64,000 nucleotides of DNA from Gonatopus flavifemur (Eukaryota > Arthropoda > Insecta > Hymenoptera > Dryinidae). A program made the translations under genes and the position numbers. Shown one piece after another: positions 9,539-21,888 of this stretch (positions are counted from its first letter, which is position 1; every line of letters starts with the position of its first letter). The stretch covers positions 30,106,001 to 30,170,000 of the forward strand of contig JAFFJZ010000007.1 in assembly GCA_018340375.1 (NCBI GenBank), in the 5' to 3' direction. Under the pieces are notes generated by a model, which was given only the letters and a program-made list of their open reading frames with translations, made no database searches and was not told the DNA's origin.

Positions 9539-11844
9539 ATGGGAGATTCCAAAGAACCCAAGGTTTGGACCGAAGAAGAGCGTTTAGAACTTGCTGCAAA
9601 GTTAGATGCAGAATTAGATGCATACATAGATGGCTTGGAAAAGAAACGTTATACGGAAGGATGGTCCGAAGATCGTTGGGAAGAAGAGATGGAGAAACAT
9701 CCATTTTTTATGACCAAACCTCCTGAAGCGGGAGAAGAACTCTCTCCCCTTATGGAAGGCCTACAACAACTCAAATATTCTACCGAAGAGAATACTCCTG
9801 AAGGTTTGAGTATTCTTCATTTTCCAGGAATATTATCAACTAAATAATTATGTGTTTTCTTCTCATCTTCCAATCACACCAAGGAATATTCATAAAAACT
9901 TTTGTTTTCGTATAGAACTGGCTAATAATTACAAAGAAGATGGAACTTTCAATTATAAACATAAAAAATATCGTCTAGCTATTATCAGTTATACAGAAGG
10001 TATCAAAACTAAATGTGAAAACCCTGAGTTGATGGCTCAACTCTATAACAATAGAGCAGCAGCGCATTTTATGTTGAAAAATTATCGGTACATATATATA
10101 TTTTTCTATTTTTCAAAACAAAGTGCTCTGGAAATTTCATAGTTTTCTCTTTAGCTGTGTCAAAGTTCTTTTCGTTCTTGTATTGTAGTCCCTTTTGTAT
10201 GTTTGTGTATCATATTCGAGCGATAAATGATTTCCAATTATATTATTTGTGTAAACAATTGATAAATTGGAAATTTCAGACAAAAAATGACCAAAAATAT
10301 ATGTTTTATATTCATACTCTCACAAAGTATTTTGCTTGAAATTAACAGATCTAGTATGATGGATTGCAAAAATGCTTTGAAATTCAAACCTGATTACACT
10401 AAAGCGCTGAATAGGGCTGCAATTTGTGCATTCAATATCAAAGATTACAGTCAGTGTCTCACTTTTTGCAATTCTTTACTAAAACACGATCCTATGGACG
10501 AGAAAGTTATAAATTTGAGATCGCAAGCTATTAGCGAATTGGTAAGAAATTATTCATGTAAATTTGTTTATTTCAATCAATCTTATTTGTGAGGATTTAT
10601 TTGAATTTGAATCATGCAGGCAACTTTAGAGAGAGACAAAAGAAAGCAGCAGAAATTAGAAAAGAAACAGGATGAAGAACAAGAACGTCTCTTCAAAGTT
10701 ATTCAAAGTAAAAAAATCAAATTGGAATTAATCAATAATATCAAGTATCCAGAGTTGAAAGATTTGGAACCACAAATACCTCAAATAAGTCAATGTAGGG
10801 TGCATTTGGATGAGAATGATGATCTTATTTGGCCAGTTATGTTTTTATATCCGGAAACAAAACAAAGTGATTTTGTACAACGGGTACACGAAAAAACAAT
10901 GTGAGTTCTGTGCTAAATGAGTCTGTTGACATTGAATTTCTTTGATCATCGATGTGACCACTTATTTTATAGAATGAGAGAACCATTGGAAAATCTATTT
11001 GAAGAACCACCGGAGTGGGATTTGAAACGCGAATACAAAGTGGACAATATCAATTTATATTTTGAAGGAAAAGATAAATCTTCTTTGCATAAAGTAGATA
11101 TCAGTCAAACTTTGGGTCAAATATTGCAGCATGAGAGGTGAGTTTATTTGGACTAAGAATTATTATTTAATACAATTTCTATCTTGATCACTAATATTTC
11201 CGTAAATTGCAAAAAATAATATATTTATTTATTTTTTTCTCTCTTTGTCTCGTCACGTACACTCGGAGAAAAAATTGGCTATTACAGCAAAAATCTTGCT
11301 CCTTTAACAAGCGTTTGCCAGTCAGCAATTCAGAATTGTAGATATATAGACGGCTAAAAAATGTTGCTGAATTAGCAAATATCTTGCTACAATAGCAATA
11401 CTTTTTTCTGTAACAGCAACCGTTTTGCTAATTTAGCAAAGCAGATTTTTCGAAATCGCTTTTTCAGCAAGAATTTTTCTCTGCGTGTGATAGAATATTT
11501 ATATGAGAAATTGAATAACAGAATTTTAATAATTAACTTAAGGTTGTTGGATTTAACTTCATATAAAATATTAAGTAGTAATTATTCATTCACCGCTTTA
11601 AATCGGAAATTTTTCATTCAATCCTAATGTACCCAATAATTACTTTCCTTTGAGTTCCTCCGTTTACAATCGTTTTTACGATGAATAATTTTTTATCATA
11701 ATTTCCAATAAGTTGATATGAGATTATTCGAAAATATTATTGGATCAATATTGTTTCAGCCTCATAGTACGAGGAGGTACACCGGTCTTTTTAGTATTTG
11801 TCCGATCGAGTGAAGCAGAAAAACGTTTCTTAGTTAATTATTAG
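9539..11844 (+). CDS. TTC4: TTC4/Cns1-type Hsp90-Hsp70 co-chaperone, six exons
   Basis: Exons are 9539-9803, 9916-10087, 10349-10541, 10620-10900, 10973-11137 and 11760-11844. All introns are GT-AG, and the phases join to 386 codons plus TAG, the length of animal TTC4. The order is an acidic N-terminal part with the family's [14 protein letters not shown] block, three TPR repeats (about residues 88-210), a charged helix (about 211-230, [20 protein letters not shown]) and the C-terminal wheel domain ([22 protein letters not shown]). TPR proteins of this family bind the EEVD tails of Hsp90 and Hsp70 in the cytosol and nucleus through a carboxylate clamp. YNNRAAA and the KALNRAA segment keep clamp residues, but the usual Asn after the first Lys-x-x-Gly is Thr (KEDGTF). 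The start is the ATG at 9539. The last intron carries a MITE. Confidence 0.93.
11270..11487. mobile_element. CAC-type MITE in TTC4 intron 5 (TTGCTG words)
   Basis: Left end CACTCGGAGAAAAAATTGGC, right end inverted CACGCAGAGAAAAATTCTTG. Flanks are TA and TG, one transition apart. The interior is an array of TTGCTGTAACAGCAA-like words in both directions, shared with 45787-47410 and 61737-62084. Confidence 0.7.
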
Positions 11845-11874
11845 AGTAGTCTCTCTTGTAATTGAAAGTAATAT

Positions 11875-11880
11875 AATAAA
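11875..11880 (+). promoter_or_regulatory. Poly(A) signal of TTC4
   Basis: AATAAA lies 31 bases after the TTC4 stop codon, in an AT-rich stretch, giving a very short 3' UTR. Confidence 0.6.
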
Positions 11881-12000
11881 TTTAATTATATCATTATCTA
11901 AGTATCGAAATCATACGATTCCAAGATAAAATTTTCAATTATCCTTCCATCATCCCGAGGATAATAGTACCCTTTAATTATTTGTGCACGTTTCGCGTGA

Positions 12001-12610
12001 GGAGTAGAATGAGGATCGGTAAAGACCGAGTTAAGGTCGATCGGTAGGTGGTGCCACCTGTGCCACCTGCTAGAGCCAGGTGAACTGGTAAGCATAAAGA
12101 GAAAGAGTACTCGGTAAGATTCAGTTAATTCAGTTTAGCCTGTTTCAGCCGACTCCTCGAAATATACGCTTGCATGTGAACGTGTGTTTGTTATACGTAT
12201 GTGAAACTCGTTGTGGTAACGGTCAAGTTTCTGTGGTAATAGTGTTCGTGTCGTGCCGAAAGAGTGTCCAAGTTGTTCGAAATTACGGGAAGAAATCATA
12301 GTTTCATTGCAAAACGGAAGATATCATTGATTTTATTTCGACGTTTAGAAATACCATAAGTATCCAGGAAAGAGCATCGCGTATCGTGGGAGGGAAGCGG
12401 AGCGAGACAAACGATGCCAAAGCAATGCAGGCAAAATTACTCACCTCCTTACTTTTTATTCCACTGCAAAATTCTTTCCCTACCGCTTGTATTTCTTTTC
12501 AATCTTTATCTGCGAGATTCATTCACTCTTTTTCTACTTTCCATCTATCACGCGACACATCTTTACCATCAATGGAATGAATTGAGTGTTCCTTGAAATG
12601 TGAGTGATAT
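12001..12610 (+). promoter_or_regulatory. Possible promoter and 5' non-coding exon of an unknown gene
   Basis: This stretch is less AT-rich than its surroundings. It carries an E-box cluster (12055-12082), then two TCAGTT insect initiator-like words (12121-12126 and 12130-12135), then several hundred bases with no long frame starting from a convincing ATG. I infer a transcription start of a gene running to the right, possibly with its first coding exon far downstream. The strand and the existence of the gene are not proven by the sequence. Confidence 0.3.
12055..12082. promoter_or_regulatory. Cluster of three CACCTG/CAGGTG E-boxes
   Basis: CACCTG occurs at 12055-12060 and 12064-12069, and its complement CAGGTG at 12077-12082, three sites in 28 bases. 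This core is bound by Snail/Scratch zinc fingers, ZEB-type repressors and some bHLH dimers. Confidence 0.4.
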
Positions 12611-15537
12611 GTTTCATCGGTAGTATTGAATTCCTTTGACCTTGCTTTTTCGAAACATTAAAAAACGATAAAAGTACTGTCTTGAGACGTATCTAAAACG
12701 AATTGTTATTGAAAACATCCAACATCTCCAGTACCATCTTTTTTCAAAACTTACATTTTTTTCCAAAAATATTCACGTGGATATTCACCTTTCTAGAATT
12801 TGTGTGATGATCTTTATTTTTTTTTATTGAATTGAATAATTATTACAAAAGTTCCTTGTGACACTTTCTCTTGCACGGATTCACTACATTACAAGGTTCT
12901 CATGAGTAACATATTATGTGTACACATTAATTTTATGCACGAAATTCTTACTTAATATCCTATTAGACATCACTATGTTATTTAGTTGAAAGTCTTGGTA
13001 ATTGTATTGAAAGGAATGATTGCAGAAAATACCAATAATTGTTTGGCTTTTCATTACACATTGGCATAGTTTCCTATTTTGGTTTTCCTTGAAAAAGTTG
13101 ATTATCAAACGACTTTCAACTGTCTTAACATTTTGCCAAAGATGTTAAAGTAAGCTTTCCCTGTTTAATGAAATCAATGCAGGATTCCAATTGCATGAAA
13201 CTGGAAAATTTCCATTCATGAAGCAACATTTCCTATCCTGGAACTGGCAGGAAGTCGTTCAGAATGCTGATAATGAGGTTTTTTTCTCATTGAAGTTGAT
13301 TTATATTCATATAAATTCTGTTGCTTGATTATTATAGAAAATGATAAAGCGATCACGTAATTGCAAGTACATTATTGTTTCTATTTCGTGAATGTAATGA
13401 AGTACCTTATGATGTTTTGTAACAATCGTATGAACGTTGCTATATAACATTGATTTAATGAATTTTCATCAAAAGGAATTATTCACATTATTTTCCATAG
13501 CATAATTCAATATTATCATATATTGTGACAAATTGTTTTCAAATTAATACAAAATATATATCAAGAACAAATACATAATTTTACGCGTGAAAATTCACTC
13601 GCGTAAATCGAATTGCAGGGAGAGGAGAGTAGAAGGAAATCATGAATTGAGGGACGTCATTTTTCCTCCCATTGTTCGGAGTGACTCAACCTAAGAAACA
13701 TTTTTATCCTTCAACGTTTTAAAAATTGATGATACCATTCAGTCGACGCATTGAAGATGACTTTACTTTCTTTTTGATAATATAATGAATGTTTGAAATG
13801 TTGAGGGGTGAAAATTTCAACTGAAGAGACTCAATTTTGGATTCAAATCAGGTTATTGAAAATTTATCCAATTTTTCACGAGAGCTCATGCTTTCTCGAG
13901 AATGTAACAACTACTGTTAGACTGCTGTGATGAATTCGATGAGTCAGGCTTTTGTTTTTCTGTATCTAAAATATATAACTCAAAGAAGAGAAAAAAACAA
14001 CACGCTTGAGACTGTTTGTTGATGAAATAGATGATACAATGAGTACTTGGCGTGATGAAATTCATGAATTTCTTTTCCTAAAATATCAGAGTAATGGATC
14101 CCAGTCGGAGCAGTCATACCATCATCATACCATTTACATATCCTCATGTTCAACACAAAGAAAAAAGAGTGAACAGGTCATCAAATCCATTACAATTGTT
14201 CTTTTAAAATTGATAAACAGCAATCAATTATAAATTGATGATTATAATAATATCCAAACATCGACCATCTATTTGATGTTCTACTTTTGTAGAATGCGGT
14301 GATAGAAGTTTCTCATTTCACATATGATGTTATGTATGAAAGGTAAATAATATTTTATGCGCTCACATGTGTATGTTGAAAGTATTACGTCACATGAGGA
14401 ACGCAGTACACCGGGATGAAAAATGCAGGACGAATGAACGACAGGTTCAACCGGTTGTAATGACGAGTAATACTCTGTATCGAGGAGAAAAAATTTTTCC
14501 AATATCATATGTTCGATAAAATTACGTTACGTTAGGAAACCATGATACCAATATATTGAATGAACGTACTCGAATAACTTCTGATGGTCGTACAGTGGAC
14601 GGTTGGTCGAACAAAAAACTTGTACTGAATAGAATTCTATTTTGTTTTCAAAAAAAGAACGAAACAATCACCGAAGATAATGAAATGTTCTTCTGGAGGA
14701 AGAATTATTTTCAAAAAAGAATAAAAGAGTGAAGTCGAGTAAGAAGATCCAGTTAAGTCGACAAAAAGTGACAACCTTGGATCACGAATCACAGTTTTGA
14801 ACCTTGAAGAAACAAAATTTATGTTTCAACGAGAGAAAAAATGTGGAAAAGATCGAGATAGAGATGCGGGGATAGTGTATTATTTCATTCTTCTTCTTTC
14901 CTCTCCAGTTTAAATTGAATTTGCAATTTTATTATTTACGATGATGTATATTATATCATAATACTTTATTTATGGTACCTTTATAACATTCGCCAATGTT
15001 GAATACAAGAAAGAAGATACAACAAAGATGACTGAGAAAAACTTTATTGAGATGTCGATCCATGTTAGTGAACTCTAAGGAAGTAAGATGACCGTGATTC
15101 TGAATGTTTTTTTTCGGTAATTATGTAATAAACTTATATCTCATGCAATAAAGGGAGTGCAGGAAGAATGATTTAAGAATTTATGTAGATCCGCGAAGAA
15201 TTCTTAAAGAGCAACGTAACTCGTTCGGAAAAATTCTTAAAGTAGTCAGAAGATGTCAATTTAAGATGAATTTCAAAAGGGATCCCTTTTTTTTCATGTG
15301 AAAGAACTTTCAAATGGTTTCAGAAAGGAAGAGTTTTTGAAGAATTCTATGAGAGATCTGAAAGGATTCTGTGAGAATTCTTCAATGATTCATTGAAAAA
15401 TGTGAAAATTTCCCAAAGACCTAACCCGGGACTGCGAAAAATATTTTAGAAAAGTTGGGAGACTTCGTTAGGGATTTATTTGAAAATTCAAATCAAATAA
15501 GAGGAACGAAATACATTCACAACAATGTTATGGCTCA
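12611..15537. other. Sparse non-coding DNA, no gene seen
   Basis: The DNA is AT-rich and looks unique. No terminal inverted repeats, tRNA boxes or spliceable protein exons were recognised. Frames at 14006-14233 and 14281-14508 lack any recognisable family. It may be intron of a gene starting near 12.1 kb. Confidence 0.5.
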
Positions 15538-16069
15538 CCCGTATGGAAATATTTCGTTGAAAAATGTATGAAAAACCATCAATAATCTCTGAAAAACTCT
15601 GAGAATACCTGAAATTTTTCATGAAAAATCTAATAAATTTGGAACATTCTTTGCAGATTGTTATCATTTTCTTTTCAAATAAATAGGAAAAAATGTTGAT
15701 GGGACTCCAAAATTTCGAAACCCTATAAATACATTCATGTTCTAAATATACGAATATCATATTCGAAAAAGTGTATGAAAATTTTCTAATTTTTTTCAAT
15801 AGTCAAAAAAATGTGAACAACTTATCAGAGTTTCGTCACGTCAAAATTTCTCAAATTGCAATACATTTCCAATTTATCTGAAGGGGAATGAAAAAGCTTG
15901 GAAAACTGATGGAAAAATTCTGTACAGGATGTCCCAAATTTAGTAGATTTTTCATGAAAATTTCAGAAATTCTCAGAATTCGTCCAGATCCTTGCAGAGA
16001 AACTACGATGTTTTTCAGAGATTATTCATGGTTTTGCAGACATTTTTCAGCGAAATATTTCCATACGAG
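15538..16069. mobile_element. CCCGTATGG hairpin element, older copy
   Basis: Left end CCCGTATGGAAATATTTCG, right end its complement with GGG decayed to GAG. CA flanks both sides (15536-15537, 16070-16071). The body is CTCTGAGAATTTCTGAAA-type words mirrored around the centre. Related copies are 29115-29706 (younger) and a left half at 61487-61736. Confidence 0.75.
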
Positions 16070-17445
16070 CATTCATTCGTTCCCTCCACCGAAAGAGAAA
16101 CGAATTGCGTACAATTTGGACATACTTCTGAGTTATCTTTTCACTCACCGTGTTGAAAATGCCTGTCAGAACCAGGCGAAAAGTTGTTTTCAGGCTTTGA
16201 ACCTGAAATCTTGTCCCTGAAAATCCGGTTCAAAACTGACGACGTTTTTGATAGTCTACGCAGATACGGGTGGGAAATCTGTCAGATTTTCACTGGATTT
16301 CCCCGGAGAAATACCAAGCAAAAAATTTGTAACAGATACCAACAGGCGTTCGAAATAGAACGTTTGAAAGATTATTAATATTTCAAACGTTTCAACTGTC
16401 TCAATAGTGTCTTTACACACTCCTCAACTACCCCGCTAGACCGAACGAATGTTACATACCAATGATGTAATTAAGTTATCCAAATGTGCGCTTCAAACAC
16501 GTGTCAGTTACATTACATGCATTTTAATGTCTAAAAATCCTACAATGTAACTCGTTGAAGCGGACATTTGGATGACTTCATTACATCATTAGTATGTAGA
16601 ATTGATTTGTTATCGCTGCGTGGATCCATAAAAATTTTCATCTCACCCTGCACTGTGAATCCAAAAATTTTATTTCAAAGCATATTGAGTGTTCGAATCA
16701 TGCAATCACTATAATGACATAAACTGCGTTTATAAATGCAGAAAGGTTGAAGTGTCGAGCCCGTCTTATTGTCATATTAATATACTTCTTCGCGTTTGAG
16801 AAGATAATACTGTAAATTCAAGTGTTTTATTTTTATTCACCCAAAGTGTTCAAATCGCGTGGTGAATTCTCAAACAACTGTATGAATATGTTGATCATTC
16901 AAATGAAACATTCCATTCATTTGATTGATATATTTGGGCCGTTTTGCGCTTATTAAACTTATTAAAAAACCGTTCCTGGTAAAATCCGAGACTTTTTTGA
17001 TCACCCATTCAGAAGATACCGAATCGCTTTCAAAAAAGAATTGCTTTCTTTGTTTTTTGTTCATAACTGTTGAAGAGATACTAGCGTCGGTATCAGATCT
17101 TTCTTCCTATCTGATGATTACGTCTCTTTCTAACCAATGATTCGAGTTACCGATGCTAGTATCCCTTTAATACTGGTCCAAATCGACATTTTTTCTCACA
17201 AAATCTTTGTTCTTCCATGCGCTCTCAAACAAATACAAAGGATTAATTCAAAAAACTTTTCTGAGTAATTTTTAAGTTTTAAACTTTGAAGCTGGTTTTT
17301 AAAAGTGAGTGCATATTTTTCTGGAAAATTCCTTAGATCGTAAAAAATGTTGACTGGAAAATATTGAACTGGAAATTCTAATACACTGAGAAAAAAAAAA
17401 CGACATGGTCACAGAGCCCAAGTATCAACTTGTATCGACCAAGTA
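16070..17445. other. Non-coding DNA with small palindromes
   Basis: A 144-base palindrome runs 16454-16597 (ACATACCAATGATGTAATTA with its imperfect complement), and a smaller one lies near 17065-17155 (GATACTAGCGTCGGTA / TACCGATGCTAGTATC). A CACTGAGAAAAA end lies at about 17384. No genes were recognised. Confidence 0.5.
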
Positions 17446-17973
17446 CCCGAGAAAAAAGATTCAATCTAATGAGATCTATTTAGATCTCTTGGGATATGTT
17501 TAGATCTCTCAAGATCTGAATTTTGGCGAAGAATCTTTACAAATCTCTTGATATCTACTTAGATCTAAAGATTTCAATGTTGGGAAAAATTCAAAAAGAT
17601 CAATGGAGATCTCTTTAGATCGCCATAAATACAGTAGCGCTCAAATTAATTGGAACACCAGATGAATTGTGCTCTTTCTGCTGTACGACAGTTGGCACCA
17701 CTGCTACCTGGGTTTTCAAGAACAAAAGAGGACATATTAATCATTAGGATACTGTTTGTAGTTTTTTTGGTTAATAAACTGTGTGTCATGTAAAAATTGT
17801 AGTAATTTCCCTGGTGTTTCAATTAATTTGAGCGCTACTGTACTCTGGATCTCTTCCATAATTAAAATGTGTAGATCTAAGTAAATATCAAGAGATTTGT
17901 AGAGATCTTCGCCAAAATTTAGATTCCAAGAGATTCGCATAGATCTTATTAGATTCAATCTTTTTTTCCCGGG
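17446..17973. mobile_element. CCC-type element built of AGATCT words
   Basis: Left end CCCGAGAAAAAAGATTCAAT, inverted right end CCCGGGAAAAAAAGATTGAA, TA on both sides (17444-17445, 17974-17975). The interior is filled with TTAGATCTCTT words. The Tc1-like MITE 17632-17840 is inserted near the middle. Confidence 0.8.
17632..17840. mobile_element. Tc1-like MITE, 209 bp, nested
   Basis: Ends are CAGTAGCGCTCAAATTAATT and its complement, flanked by TA (17630-17631, 17841-17842). The CAGT start and GCGCTCAAA core are typical of Tc1-family termini. It is too short for a transposase and is inserted into the AGATCT element. Confidence 0.8.
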
Positions 17974-17975
17974 TA

Positions 17976-19101
17976 CTTCTCTGAGTGGACCTGATTGATG
18001 TTCTAACGTTTTTTTTTTTAAACATTCAAATATCAAGACATCGAATAATAACGATTGAATGAGATGATGTTGAAATTAAGATGGTGCGCAATTCCAAAAT
18101 TTTCATACTGGTAAAATAACAACCAATCGGGTCTTAGCAGTATCGGTTCATAATGTGTCCAACATCGATACCCGTCCAATCGGATGATAATACATCGGTA
18201 TGCCATTTATGTTTCGTGAACACTGCTTTGTCCCGTGAAAAGCCGATCAAAAACTGAGCATGCAATATTTTCCAACAAGTTTCAGACTTTGCGTTTGTTG
18301 GATATTTTGAAGGGTTTGATAATAAACTTCGCGATCACCCGGACTCAATTTTTCATCAGTATCACAATTCCGATTCCATTTCCTTATAAAGCAAAAAGGA
18401 AGTAAAAATCATTTGCTGATATGTCAACAAAATTTTGATTTCAAATTGTACTGCGATAGCCATAAAATCCCGCTATTAAGGGCCAAAAATTGCTATAGCT
18501 ACAATTTTTCAGTTCCAACAGCAGAAAAATGTGTAGCTTCCACAGCAATCTCATTTTTTTCTTATGAAGAATATCCTATTTGGGCATTGAACGCGCAGTA
18601 ATCCGTGTTAGAAATACATAAGGAGAACAAATTTTGTCAGTATTCCATCTTCGGTTACGATACATTGATTGAGATGATTATTGTTGTAAAATGTTCATCA
18701 TAACCAAGAGAAATCAAAATAATAACGTTACGCTTTGATATTTCTTGCATTGCCTTTCGTGAAAGTATAAAGGAAGAAAGAGATGTCGTCAATGTTCAAT
18801 TATTCCCTTTGTTTCCTATTCTAACTTTCGGTTAGAATAGATGAATTGGAATAATATTTTTCCTCAGAGGATTTCTCTCAAGACGAAGACGAATACTTTG
18901 TTTTGCAATGATGATTGCATCGAATCATTTGGAAGTATGGAAGAAAAGAGGGTTTCCTCAATGTACAATGTAGTCCTTCATTTCACGTTTTTTATTGTTA
19001 GAATACATGGTTCAAAATAATGTCTAATGTATAATAAAATTTAATTATATATATAATTCTGAAAATTTCTCCATCAGGGATAAGGATTGAATATGAATTA
19101 T
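17976..19101. other. Non-coding DNA, no gene seen
   Basis: No spliceable exon, tRNA or clear terminal repeat was recognised in this AT-rich stretch. Confidence 0.5.
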
Positions 19102-19336
19102 GTACACAGAAAAAAGTATTTTTTTGAATCTAAGAAATTGTTATCCGAATAGGTCCAAATAGATATTTCTCTGACAGAAATAAATATTTTGTTCATGTAA
19201 ATAAATTCATTATTTGGTCCTTATTGCAAATAACAAGTTTCTTTGGATATAATAAATATTTATTTTTATTGAAGAAACATCTATTTGGACCTATTCAAAT
19301 AACAATTTCATAGGTTCAAAGAAATACTTTTTACTT
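19102..19336. mobile_element. Hairpin MITE with AAATAGATATTT-type words
   Basis: Left arm ACACAGAAAAAAGTATTT...GAATAGGTCCAAATAGAT is mirrored by ATCTATTTGGACCTATTC...AAATACTTTTTACT. The right tip is decayed and no duplication can be read. Confidence 0.55.
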
Positions 19337-19464
19337 CCATGTTCCTTATATATAAGAAAATGGAAGTATTGTGATAGGGTCAAGAATCCGCTATGCAGAA
19401 GGGGGTATTTCGCCTTTGCCAAACGCTTTAGAACGTCGAAAAAATTCGATTCCCAAAAATGTCG

Positions 19465-19492
19465 GTGTGTGTGTGTGTGTGTGCGTGCACAC
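19465..19492. repeat. (TG)n microsatellite
   Basis: A GTGTGT run of about 28 bases with one C interruption. Confidence 0.9.
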
Positions 19493-19722
19493 GATTTTTT
19501 TGGCGCACGATAACTCTCCTCAGAATGCACCGATCGGAATAATTTTTTCCAGTATGTTTGGCTAGGAAAGGACTCGAAGCCTTTTGATTTTGTCATCGAT
19601 CGGATGGCGCGTTTCAGAAATATAGCGGACGATTCCCGTACATTTTTCCTAATCCGGTTTCCCTAAAGTTTATTCTTCCAAATACCTTTTGCCCTAAAAT
19701 AAAAATTTCTAACCTTATTTTC

Positions 19723-19986
19723 CTATGCCCATTTTTTCAAAATCATTTTTTTAGTCCATTTTCCTGAATCAATTTTTGTGATTAATCGATTTGGTGGGTG
19801 AGCATGTTCTGATTTGTTAGTCACTTTTATATCATTACCAACCTGTATCGTGATCAATCGCCCCTTACACTCTTTTCGCTTTACTCTCGAACATTCCCAA
19901 TAAGTTTTTGTTCCAATGGATCTTGTCCTGTAGTAAATATAACCCCCCAAGATCAATTTTTCACCAATAATTTTGAGATTATCCAT
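19723..19986 (-). CDS. FLYWCH-type zinc finger fragment
   Basis: An ATG-started 87-codon frame holds one near-complete FLYWCH domain: a hydrophobic start (ILGGYIYYR), TYWECSRVKRKECKGR giving the two Cys, then HAHPP giving the two His, at residues about 10-66. FLYWCH fingers bind DNA and occur both in host proteins and in proteins carried by MULE-type transposons and their derivatives. No transposase frame follows on either side, and the surroundings (19380-20530) are a dispersed repeat. I favour a transposon relic or a single-domain exon over a working gene; whether it is expressed cannot be told. Confidence 0.6.
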   Translation of the reverse strand: MDNLKIIGEKLILGGYIYYRTRSIGTKTYWECSRVKRKECKGRLITIQVGNDIKVTNKSEHAHPPNRLITKIDSGKWTKKMILKKWA

Positions 19987-20339
19987 GGTATATTTTCACA
20001 AAAAATTTTGTTGTTAGTTAACCCAATTATAAATGACACTCTTACATCGTATTATTTCCTCCGAACTAAAGCGGTTGCCATGGTTTCAAAACCTTCGAGT
20101 GTTTGAACATAGATGCAAGAAAAACATAGTACATGAATTGAGAACAGGTTTTAAGGGATACGTTAAGAAAAAATGTGAATTGAACAAACGTTTTAGGAAA
20201 ATTGTATTAGGAAATGTTGATTAGGGAAAATGGATTAGGAAAAATGTTTTAGGAAACATATTCATTTGGAGAAATTTCCGTTCGGAAATCTAGTTTAGGA
20301 AAAATGGATTCGGAAATTTGTCCGAGAACGATAGCGGAC

Positions 20340-20750
20340 TATGGTTTGAAAAATTGTGATTTCGCGACCACGCATATCTCCGCTTCCTGTTATCCGATTA
20401 CTATGAGACTTATACCACGTTCTAATTATGACTATCAATAGTGGTCTCATATAAGTTTCATCCGAATCGGTTGACAACTGTGAAAATTTTGTCTTCTTTG
20501 CGGTTCGCATCATTTGGCAATATTTTCAAAACATGCCTTTTTCATGTTCGCATCATACCAATGACATGAAACTTTGAGCATAGTCAATTCACGAGGTGTA
20601 AATTATACGATATAAGTTCCAGGCAAATTGAAATGGAGGAAAAAAAAGGGTAAGCTCTGAACTTCTACAGAAAATTTCGAAGTTTCATGAATGCCGCTAT
20701 TTTGCGGATATCTTCCATTTTTGTTATTTGATCAATATGAATTTTCAGTC
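20340..20750. repeat. Dispersed repeat, copy 1 (unoccupied)
   Basis: The blocks GCATATCTCCGCTTCCTGT, CTTATACCACGTTCTA and CATATAAGTTTCATC, then GAATGCCGCTATT, recur in the same order at 47690-48690. The second copy is interrupted by nested elements; this one is not. The repeat type is not recognised. Confidence 0.7.
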
Positions 20751-21245
20751 AAAGTTATGTACAGTATCTTGCATTGGTTTCAACCCCATCTTCACAGAAG
20801 AATGTAAAGGGGAAAGAAAACATGTTTTCAAAAATTGTGATTTTGAGACCGCTCGTAATTCTGTTCTGGTTATCCGAATGCAATCAAATTGATACGATGA
20901 ATCGGATGGTGCGAATGATGATGTGGATGGAAATTCTTATAGATACACAGATGGATGGAATAAAAGAACTTTTTTCGATTAAACATAAAATTTTTCTGAT
21001 TTTTGATATCAAGAATTTTGTTGACCGTCCCGCATGATTACTAAGTTCTCTCTATCGAGGTTGCAAAAATACACCGCTACCTCGCTACAATGCAAATATA
21101 AAACCACGCGCAAAATTTGCCCGCTTTCAAAATATTGTAATAATGCAGATTGCAGGAAAAAATTTCTCATGTTTTCGAATCGAATCAGATGAACCTGACC
21201 ACTATATATTCATAACTGAAACACAGTACAAATGTAAAATATTAT

Positions 21246-21487
21246 ACTGAAAAAAAAAATGTCAACCAAATAAATAGTTTATTTGTCCTCTCTCCATAAA
21301 ATATGTCTCAGAATTAATGGAATATTTAATCAAATCAAATAATGGGATGCTTGCCACAAATGAATTGGTCTTTTAAATAAATAATTTATTCGCCACAAGT
21401 GATCAGTTTTTGCATCTAATTGAATATTTAATTTCTACAAATAAATCTTTTTATGGAGAGAGGACAAATAAATATTTTTTCCAGTGT
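21246..21487. mobile_element. CAC-type hairpin MITE with AAATAAATA words
   Basis: The right end inverted reads CACTGGAAAAAATATTTATT; the left is ACTGAAAAAAAAAATG with the first base changed. Inner arms share TTTGTCCTCTCTCCATAAA. Non-coding. Confidence 0.65.
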
Positions 21488-21767
21488 AATAAAAGATAGA
21501 AGATCTGATCCATCCATGAAAGATTGGTTTCTAACAGCTTCTTTTGGCGTAGAAGATTCTGAATTCGCAGGAGTGGAATTTGAATTGTTCACATGAGAGA
21601 AGGTCACTCGGGATCTTTAGGACTCTTAGCCAAAGGAACAGATGCCGTTAACTACACGCAGAAAAGTGCCTCTTTGAAAAATCGCACAGTTCTCCATACC
21701 GATTCCAGAAACATGGAAGTATTGTATGGTTCTCCATACCGATTTTTCTGTGTAGGCGTCATGTATG

Positions 21768-21886
21768 CCCTAGCAGAAATCACTCTAGTAATTCTCTAGG
21801 CCTTGTGAGGCCTTACCAGGCCCTTGTGAGGGACTTGCAAGGCCTCGTAATCGCCTAGAGAATGACTAGAGTGATTTCTACTGGGG
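21768..21886. mobile_element. 119-bp CCC-type hairpin (GGCCTTG words)
   Basis: Left end CCCTAGCAGAAATCACTCTA, right end inverted CCCCAGTAGAAATCACTCTA; TG on both sides (21766-21767, 21887-21888). The interior is AGGCCTTGTGAGGCC words and is GC-richer than its surroundings. Confidence 0.8.
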
Positions 21887-21888
21887 TG

